NCBI GenBank assembly: GCA_043758025.1
Contig: JAYVOH010000228.1
Location: 1-10,158, forward strand
From: VFKE01 sp043758025
GTDB lineage: Bacteria; Verrucomicrobiota; Verrucomicrobiia; Verrucomicrobiales; Verrucomicrobiaceae
Direction of reading: 5' to 3'
DNA length: 10,158 bases
The position numbers and the translations under genes were made by a program. Under the pieces are notes generated by a model that was not told where the DNA came from, made no database searches, and worked only from the letters and a program-made list of their open reading frames with translations. Positions 4,285 through 10,158 of the stretch are shown here, in pieces; within the stretch, counting starts at the first letter, position 1, and each line of letters begins with the position of its first letter.

Positions 4285-7116
4285 TTACTTGTTCGGATGC
4301 GGGATCAATCCCACCGTGAGACAGCGCGCTGCGGTGAGATATTTTTTGGCCATCTGCACCATGTCTTCTTTGGTGATGCCTTGGATGTCGGCAATCATGG
4401 AGCGCGCCCAGTCGAGCCGCTCGGGATGTTCCTGACAGTTGCGCAGGACACTCTTGATCCAATAGCCGTTGTCGCGTCGCATCTGGGCCATCTGCTGGAG
4501 CATGGGTTCACGCGCCCGTTGGAATTCGTCTTCGGTGATTCCACCGTCAATCATCCCCTGCCCGATCGCGGCGAACATGGGCTTGACCTTGGCGACCTGA
4601 TCCGGCTTGAGTGTGGCCATCGCGGTCATGTAACCGTAACCCGTGTAAGTATCACTGGGCACATGATAACTGACCGGGCTGTAAGTCTCGCCCAGTTCCT
4701 GCCTGATCTTCAAGCGCAGGCGGTCGTCGAGTATCTGGCCGAGCAACATGAGCCGCCGTGTGCGCTGGATGTCGCTCATGTCCGAGGTAGGCCAGTAGGC
4801 GAAAGCATAAGCGCGCTGAATCTCGCTGGAGAAATCGAAGTCCTTTTCCTTGGCCTCAGCCGGGAACTTCACCGTGCGTTCCTTGGCGTAATCAGGTTTT
4901 TTGCCGGCCCGTTTCGGCAAGGCTCCAAAGGTCGCTCCGAGCAGTGACAAAGTTTTGTCCACATCAATGTCCCCCACCACGGCGATTTCCAAATATTCTC
5001 CGCGCAAGGCCGGAGTCAGCCACGCTTTCAATTCCGCCTGGCTGCGTTGTTCCATGATCTCACGTTTGGGGAACCGGAAGCGCCCGTCACCACCGTGAAT
5101 GAAGCCCACGACTTCGTTCTGCATCATGCCCTCGGCGGTGTGCTGGAGCTCGGTGTAGATGGCCTCCAGATTTTTCTTGAACTGTTGGTCGGCGGAATCG
5201 CGATAACCCGGAGCGACCATGAAAGCGCAGAGCAGCCTGAGCTCATCCATCAAATCACCGGGCGTGGTCTTTCCGGACAAAATGAAGGAATCATCGCCCA
5301 CGGCGAAATCCGTGCCCACTGTTTTGCTGGCGAAGATGCGCCGCAAATCATCCACGCTGTGTTTCTCCAGTCCGCCCGCCTCGAACACGCTTTGCGCGTA
5401 GGGAATAAGGCCCGGTTTGTCGGCGGGTGCGGAAAGTTTGCCGCCGCCAAAGCTGACGAGAATGCGCACGCCGTTTTTCTCGAAGTCAGTTTTCTTCAAG
5501 TTCACGCGCACGCCGTTTTCAAAGACCGCCTTGGTGATGTCGAGGTCTTTCACTTCCTCGCGTTTCGCCAACTTGCCTTCTGCGCCAAATTCCGTGTAGG
5601 CAAACTCCGCCTTCTGCTTCTGCTGGGGCGCGGCCACGGGCTGTTTGCGGCTTTCCTCGTAGGCCGCGAGGATGGTGGCGCTGGCGTTGTCCAGTTTGAG
5701 ATTGCCGCCAATGTAGAGAACGATGTCCTTCGTGTCCCAGCTTTTGCGCAGCGCGGCCAGCGAATCTTCCGCCGTGATCGCGGTGAGTTCCGCCTGCACG
5801 CGTTTGAAGTCATCCACCGCATCGGTGAACACGCGATCATCCGCGAGTGCAGTGACAAAACTGTTCGCGAGGTCGGCGTTCTTGCGCGTGTCTTTTTGCT
5901 CGGCCCGCAGACGGCTCATTTTGAGAATGGTCGCCCTGGCCTCGTCAAACTCCGCGGCGGTGAATCCGTGCTCCAGCGCGCGGCGCAACTCCTGTTCCGC
6001 GACGGCCAGGGAGGCCTTCCATTGCTCCGGCTTGCACTTGATGCTGACTCCGTTGCCCTGCATGAACTTGAGCATTTCAAAGTTGTGGCTCTCAGCCTCC
6101 ATGAAAGGAGATCCGGCCTTTTGCGCGAGTTCGGAAAACCGCTGGTTCAGCATGGCATCCGCGAGCAGGCGGATCATCTTTGCGCGACGTTTCGCGGCGC
6201 TGTCCGGCTCCGTGCTGGCGGGCGAAACCGACTCGATGGAAATCTCGGTCGCGGGCGCTTCCATTTCCGTCTTCAATCGCGCGATGAGGCCGCGACCGCT
6301 GGTCAGCTTTCCGAGATTCGGTTCTGGCGACTCGCCCCGACGGGCCTTGGCGTCACTGAAATGTTTTTTGATCAATACCTCGGCCAGCTTGGTGTCCACA
6401 TCACCGACCAGCACCACGATGGCGCGTTTCGGCGTATACCACTTTTCATAATAATCCGCGAAACGCGCGCGGGTCATGTCTTTGATCGTCTTCTCGGTGC
6501 CGATGGGGAAGCGGTTGCCAATCAGCGCATCGGGCATCAGATAGTGATACTCATCTTCCATGATGCGCATCTCCACGGAATCGCGGGCCAGCTTTTCACT
6601 GAGGATGACGCCGCGCTCGCGGTCGATTTCCTTTGATTCCAGCAACATGCCATCGAGATCATCGCGGAAGAGCTGGAAACCTTCGCTGAGCATTTTTTCA
6701 TCCACGCGCGGCAGCTCCAGCTTGTAAACGGTCTCCTTGAATGAAGTGTGCGCATTGGTATCCGCGCCGAATCCCATGCCGAGGCGCTGGAATTTTTCCA
6801 CCATGGTGCCTGCGAGGAAATTTTTGGAGCCGTTGAAGGCCATATGCTCCAGGAAGTGGGCCATCCCTTGCTGATCGTCCTCCTCCATGAGCGATCCGGT
6901 GTTCATGTAGAGTCTCATGCTGGCGCGACCGGGCATGGGGAATTTATTGGGCAGGATGACATAGCGCAACCCGTTCTCCAGCGCGCCGAACACCGCCTGC
7001 GCTTCGGGCTTGAGGTCGCTCTTCTGTTGCGGCCAGTCTTCACTGTGCAGTGGTTTGGAAAAAAAGAAAAGCCCGGCCAGCAAGGGCAAGGCACGACAGA
7101 TGCGGAATTTGATCAT
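4285..7116 (-). CDS. Exported M16-family zinc metallopeptidase (pitrilysin/PqqL-like)
   Basis: 943 residues, the size of two-half pitrilysin/PqqL-type M16 peptidases, which degrade peptides in a closed chamber. Residues 1-25 are a signal peptide (basic MIKFRICR, hydrophobic ALPLLAGLFFF, likely cut after LHS), so the enzyme should act in the periplasm or be lipid-free secreted. The inverted zinc motif HFLEH gives ligands H87 and H91 with catalytic E90; the third ligand is probably E167 in DRERGVILSE. The first M16 domain (~45-190) is followed by M16_C-like sequence. A second, inactive half covers roughly 515-930 with no HXXEH but with R805 and Y812 in RQELGETYSP, the substrate-binding pair of the family. 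The start has a good signal peptide but no Shine-Dalgarno sequence. The gene follows the hydrolase by 63 nt on the same strand and precedes rpmJ by 279 nt. The substrate is unknown. Confidence 0.93.
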   Translation of the reverse strand: MIKFRICRALPLLAGLFFFSKPLHSEDWPQQKSDLKPEAQAVFGALENGLRYVILPNKFPMPGRASMRLYMNTGSLMEEDDQQGMAHFLEHMAFNGSKNFLAGTMVEKFQRLGMGFGADTNAHTSFKETVYKLELPRVDEKMLSEGFQLFRDDLDGMLLESKEIDRERGVILSEKLARDSVEMRIMEDEYHYLMPDALIGNRFPIGTEKTIKDMTRARFADYYEKWYTPKRAIVVLVGDVDTKLAEVLIKKHFSDAKARRGESPEPNLGKLTSGRGLIARLKTEMEAPATEISIESVSPASTEPDSAAKRRAKMIRLLADAMLNQRFSELAQKAGSPFMEAESHNFEMLKFMQGNGVSIKCKPEQWKASLAVAEQELRRALEHGFTAAEFDEARATILKMSRLRAEQKDTRKNADLANSFVTALADDRVFTDAVDDFKRVQAELTAITAEDSLAALRKSWDTKDIVLYIGGNLKLDNASATILAAYEESRKQPVAAPQQKQKAEFAYTEFGAEGKLAKREEVKDLDITKAVFENGVRVNLKKTDFEKNGVRILVSFGGGKLSAPADKPGLIPYAQSVFEAGGLEKHSVDDLRRIFASKTVGTDFAVGDDSFILSGKTTPGDLMDELRLLCAFMVAPGYRDSADQQFKKNLEAIYTELQHTAEGMMQNEVVGFIHGGDGRFRFPKREIMEQRSQAELKAWLTPALRGEYLEIAVVGDIDVDKTLSLLGATFGALPKRAGKKPDYAKERTVKFPAEAKEKDFDFSSEIQRAYAFAYWPTSDMSDIQRTRRLMLLGQILDDRLRLKIRQELGETYSPVSYHVPSDTYTGYGYMTAMATLKPDQVAKVKPMFAAIGQGMIDGGITEDEFQRAREPMLQQMAQMRRDNGYWIKSVLRNCQEHPERLDWARSMIADIQGITKEDMVQMAKKYLTAARCLTVGLIPHPNK

Positions 7117-7179
7117 GATGATATTAAAAAGAGGAACGGGTTCTTAATCTAAACGCCGCACGAGAGCCGGGCATGACAA

Positions 7180-8046
7180 TTAAATTCCTGCGAGACGCGC
7201 CTCGGGGTCGGCTTCGAGAAATCCCTGCGACACCAGAAAATCATCCGTCGCGGTCAGCGTGCCCTGATAGAGATCGAACGAGACATTGAGATTAAAGAAG
7301 CCATGCCCCTGTCCTTCGTAAGTCACAATCTCTGCAATATTTTTCTTCCGCTTCATCTTGCGGACAAAAGCGTCGGACGTGGCTGGCGGCACCACGCGAT
7401 CCGCCGTGCCATGAAACACCAGCATGGGCGGCAGACCCTTGCGAATTGCTGATACCAGATTCGCTTTTTTCGCCAGGTCGGGCGTGGGAAATTTGTCAAA
7501 CCCGAAGCCACTCTTAGAGGTATCGAGCACGGGATTGAACAACACCAGGGCATTCGGCACGCAGGAAACGGACTTATCCTCGCCCGGCTCGTCAAAGCCT
7601 TCAAGCATCGCCGCCGACGCAATGATATGCGCGCCGCCGGAGCCGCCCGCGCCGACCACCTTGCCGGGATTGATGCCCAGCATGGCCGCGTTCAACCGCA
7701 GCCAGCGCACCGCCGAGCGCGCATCCGCCATCGATTCCACAGGCGAGGTATTGTGCCGCGCGGAAACACGGTAATCAAAGACCATCGCCGACATGCCGCG
7801 CGATGCGAAATAAACACAGTGCGGCGCGAACTGGCCGAGCTGACCGTTGTCCCAGCCGCTGCTAAAGAAAAACGCGATGACCGAGCGCGGATACGGCGGT
7901 GCCTTGCCTGGCTCCGGTTCCCAGATGGAGACGCTCGAGTCCGTTCCGCCAACCGATTTGTAAACCTCCGTCCGCGCTGTTTTCAACAGTTCGCGGTTGC
8001 GATCAATGGGCGGCAGCCGGTTGTGATTTTCCTCCAAGTTCTCCAT
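7180..8046 (-). CDS. Alpha/beta hydrolase, esterase/acetylxylan-esterase-like
   Basis: 288 residues from ATG 8044-8046. The alpha/beta-hydrolase catalytic triad is visible: S136 in GGSGG (134-138), D216 in FHGTADRVVPP and H248 in GQGHGFFN. FFFSSGWDNGQ (59-69) sits where the oxyanion loop HGGGW is usual, so that loop is altered to SSG. Family relatives cleave carboxylic esters of sugars or small lipids; the real substrate cannot be read from sequence. No signal peptide is seen, suggesting a cytoplasmic enzyme. The frame is open to GTG at 8151, adding 35 residues (SAPQCEFSRAAHASS...) that look non-coding, so the internal ATG is preferred. It lies 116 nt after the kinase/MurQ gene and 63 nt before the peptidase, so co-transcription is possible. 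Confidence 0.88.
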   Translation of the reverse strand: MENLEENHNRLPPIDRNRELLKTARTEVYKSVGGTDSSVSIWEPEPGKAPPYPRSVIAFFFSSGWDNGQLGQFAPHCVYFASRGMSAMVFDYRVSARHNTSPVESMADARSAVRWLRLNAAMLGINPGKVVGAGGSGGAHIIASAAMLEGFDEPGEDKSVSCVPNALVLFNPVLDTSKSGFGFDKFPTPDLAKKANLVSAIRKGLPPMLVFHGTADRVVPPATSDAFVRKMKRKKNIAEIVTYEGQGHGFFNLNVSFDLYQGTLTATDDFLVSQGFLEADPEARLAGI

Positions 8047-8162
8047 TTTGACTGAATGCGGTGGACGACCTTCCTGAGATTCACCACTTGGGCAAATGAT
8101 TTTGCTTGAAGCATGCGCTGCTCTGGAAAACTCACACTGCGGAGCGGACACACATGCAGCAG

Positions 8163-10001
8163 TCAGTCATCTCGTTGCGCGCTGCTCGCAAGGCTAACCC
8201 GACAGGCTTTTTTCACCACCCAGCCCGCCGCCTCCAATCCGGCCCGCGCCTTCTGTTGCGAGACTCCCGTGAGTTCGCAGACAAGACGCACGGCGCGATC
8301 ACGCAGCTTGGAATTGGTCGGATGGAGATCGACCATCAGATTGCTCATGACCTTTCCCGTATGCGCCATCGCCAGAGTGCTCAGGATGTTCAGCACCAGT
8401 TTGGTCGCCGTGCCAGCTTTCAATCGCGTGGAACCGGTCAGCACCTCGGGACCGGTATTGATGAGGATCATCTTGTCCGGCGCACAGCCGCGTCTCACTT
8501 TCAAATTCGGATTGAAACAAAGCAGCGCCGTGACCGCGCCACTCATTTTCGCTTCATGCAGCGCGCCCCACACGAATGGAGTGCGTCCGCTGGCGGCGAT
8601 GCCCAGAAGCACATCCCCCTTGCGCACTCCGCGATGCCGCGCCGCCATCGCTCCGCCATCGTAGTCATCTTCCGCGCCCTCGACCGCGCTCCAGATGGCA
8701 CGCCGCCCTCCGGCGATGATGCCCTGAACCTGCTCTGGGGAAACGCGGAACGTGGGCGGGCACTCGCTGGCATCAAGAATACCGAGCCGCCCGCTCGTGC
8801 CCGCCCCGACGTAGAACAAGCGACCACCGCGCTTGAAAGCGGTGATCACCTTCCGCACCAGCCAGAGCAGCGCCTTTTTCTCGCGTAGAATCGCACGCGG
8901 CACCTTCGCATCCTCGTGCAACATCATCTCCAGCGCGCTGTCCAGCGGCATGGTGTCCAGTTGCATGGATTTCGGATTGCGTTGCTCGGTGGGCGACAGC
9001 GTCAACGATTCTAAACTCACGACTTCCTGACGGGGCACATTGTCCGCTACGCTTTCCATCTTTTGCTTCCTGCCCTTTGCATTCTGCCTCGCCATTTCCC
9101 ACGCGCCCCATACGCTCTCGCGATGCAGGCTGAGAAAAGCAGCGTGTCGCCAGTGCGCGCGTATGCGACGACGCACTGCGGCGGCAAAGGACGGCTGCTT
9201 GAGTAAAACACTGCCCGCGAAGATGAATTGCACCTTTGCACTGCGTGGCAGCAGATGCTCCGCGCAACGCAACGCCATGTCCGCGAGCTTATGCACCGCA
9301 CCGCGAACCACCTCCCGCGCAATGGGATCGCCCCGTTGCTGCTCATGGAAAACCGTAATCGCAAGCTGCGCGAGTTCATCCTTTGCCGCCTCCATCGTCC
9401 AGGGGATGAGATCATCAGGCTCGTTGAGCTGAGTAACGCGCAGCATCACCCGCCCGAGCGGCGGAAATTTTCCCATCACGTCATGTTGATAAACAATTCG
9501 GCGCAGTGCGGCGAGCGCAATATCACAGGCGCTGCCCTGGTCGCCGAGAATGTGACCGCGCCCGCCGAACTTCACCGGGCGTCCGCTGCGGCGTCGGCCA
9601 TACGCACATGACCCAGTGCCACTGAGCAGAAGAACGCGGGCAGCGGCATCTTCCCGCAACTGTCCCGCAGCCATCATCGCGGATTCAAGATCGTGCTCGG
9701 CGTAAAACGGAGTGCGCGGCCAGACTTTCCGCGCGAGCCGCAGCAGGCGCGCACGATCCCTTGCATTGCGCAATCCAGCGATGCCCGCGCCGATCGCACT
9801 GACCTTGCCGGTTCGTTCCTTGATTTCCCGGAACAATCGCGTAAGTTCAAAATCAGAAATCAGATACAGATTCGCCGGCCCGAGATCGAATTGCTGCAAC
9901 GCCACACCATTTTCATCCGCGACCAGAACCGTGGTGTGCGTCGCGCCGGTCTGGATGCCAAGGAATCGCCCGCACGTTGGAGGCGGAATGAGTCTTGGCA
10001 T
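8163..10001 (-). CDS. murQ: Bifunctional amino-sugar kinase / N-acetylmuramic acid 6-phosphate etherase
   Basis: 612 residues from ATG 9999-10001; the frame is open to ATG 10067, adding 22 residues unlike the family. Residues ~13-305 are a BadF/BadG-type ASKHA kinase like MurK or NAGK: phosphate loop GIQTGATHT (15-23), AGIAGL, EHDLES with D104 as likely catalytic base, SGTGS (127-131), GGRGHILGDQGS (146-157) and FAGSVL. Residues ~335-612 are MurQ: GAGTSGRLGILDASECPPTF with E413, EGAEDD with E444 (matching the E. coli catalytic Glu83 and Glu114), IAASGRTPF, and TGSTRLKAGTATKLVLN. Together they would phosphorylate MurNAc and remove its D-lactyl ether to give GlcNAc-6-phosphate, recycling cell-wall sugar in the cytoplasm. 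The MurQ end lacks the last ~20 residues of E. coli MurQ. In the kinase loop the usual DGGGTKT is QTGATHT, so kinase activity is less certain than etherase activity. Confidence 0.92.
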   Translation of the reverse strand: MPRLIPPPTCGRFLGIQTGATHTTVLVADENGVALQQFDLGPANLYLISDFELTRLFREIKERTGKVSAIGAGIAGLRNARDRARLLRLARKVWPRTPFYAEHDLESAMMAAGQLREDAAARVLLLSGTGSCAYGRRRSGRPVKFGGRGHILGDQGSACDIALAALRRIVYQHDVMGKFPPLGRVMLRVTQLNEPDDLIPWTMEAAKDELAQLAITVFHEQQRGDPIAREVVRGAVHKLADMALRCAEHLLPRSAKVQFIFAGSVLLKQPSFAAAVRRRIRAHWRHAAFLSLHRESVWGAWEMARQNAKGRKQKMESVADNVPRQEVVSLESLTLSPTEQRNPKSMQLDTMPLDSALEMMLHEDAKVPRAILREKKALLWLVRKVITAFKRGGRLFYVGAGTSGRLGILDASECPPTFRVSPEQVQGIIAGGRRAIWSAVEGAEDDYDGGAMAARHRGVRKGDVLLGIAASGRTPFVWGALHEAKMSGAVTALLCFNPNLKVRRGCAPDKMILINTGPEVLTGSTRLKAGTATKLVLNILSTLAMAHTGKVMSNLMVDLHPTNSKLRDRAVRLVCELTGVSQQKARAGLEAAGWVVKKACRVSLASSAQRDD

Positions 10002-10158
10002 GGAACACATTTTCCCATGCATCCGCATTTCATCAAATCCAATCTGATGAGCACCGCGTGATACCATTTAGCTCTTTAAATCAGCAAAACGGGTCCAGAG
10101 GAAGCGTTTGTTTGATCATTGAGCCAAGGATGCAAGACCAGACTGAAGATTCGTTTGG

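Noticed and set aside
5047..6636. 529-codon open frame on the plus strand opposite the M16 peptidase
   Set aside because: The minus-strand frame has a signal peptide, HXXEH and family motifs across its whole length. The plus frame is a composition by-product, rich in His, Arg, Ala, Val and Leu without recognisable domains.
8106..8888. 260-codon plus-strand frame opposite MurQ
   Set aside because: MurQ catalytic motifs lie on the other strand; the plus frame shows no family resemblance.
10058..10086. Minus-strand TTGCTG-18-TATCAC as promoter of the kinase/MurQ gene
   Set aside because: Both boxes match consensus poorly; it would favour a start downstream of 10067 but is not strong enough to list.
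10130..10158. ATG at 10130 opening MQDQTEDSF to the plus-strand edge, as a divergent gene
   Set aside because: Only nine residues are visible, with AAGG touching the ATG rather than at proper spacing. Nothing else was found in 10068-10158.
1..10158. CRISPR array, tRNA, rRNA or a replication origin
   Set aside because: No regularly spaced repeats, no cloverleaf-like or rRNA core sequences and no clustered DnaA-type boxes were seen on reading both strands.

Overview
The window looks like a chromosomal segment from a moderately GC-rich Gram-negative bacterium. The phylum Verrucomicrobiota is most likely, possibly the Pedosphaera/Limisphaera side. This rests on a zinc-free S4, an S11 with a long Ala/Pro-rich N-terminal extension, a sugar kinase fused to MurQ, dispersed hairpin repeats, and a near absence of Shine-Dalgarno sequences. 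The assignment is inferred from gene character; no 16S rRNA gene is present.

All recognisable genes except an edge fragment are on the minus strand, so the biological order runs from right to left. From 10.0 kb down to 4.3 kb come three metabolic or envelope genes: a bifunctional amino-sugar kinase/MurNAc-6-phosphate etherase (peptidoglycan sugar recycling), an alpha/beta hydrolase, and a large exported M16 zinc metallopeptidase. After a leader with a terminator-like hairpin comes a compact ribosomal cluster, rpmJ-rpsM-rpsK-rpsD, closed by a strong intrinsic terminator at 2169-2199. The usual flanking genes are absent: no infA before rpmJ, and no rpoA or rplQ after rpsD.

From 2.0 kb to the left edge the window becomes an accessory, decaying region. 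It holds a two-gene module (a small protein with an in-frame duplication, plus a nucleotidyltransferase-like gene cut off just after its catalytic motif), a broken ParD/ParE-type toxin-antitoxin locus, two copies of a dispersed hairpin repeat bracketing that locus, a ~170-bp imperfect palindrome, and the C-terminal end of an IS630-type transposase at the left edge. Two good sigma70-like promoters, one before each module, place the transcription start almost on the start codon, which predicts leaderless mRNAs.

No CRISPR array, tRNA or rRNA was seen. No convincing new multi-gene system emerges. The points most worth a second look are the kinase-MurQ fusion with its intergenic-like linker, the toxin-antitoxin junction, the truncated nucleotidyltransferase module with an overlapping hydrophobic micro-ORF, and the split ribosomal operon.
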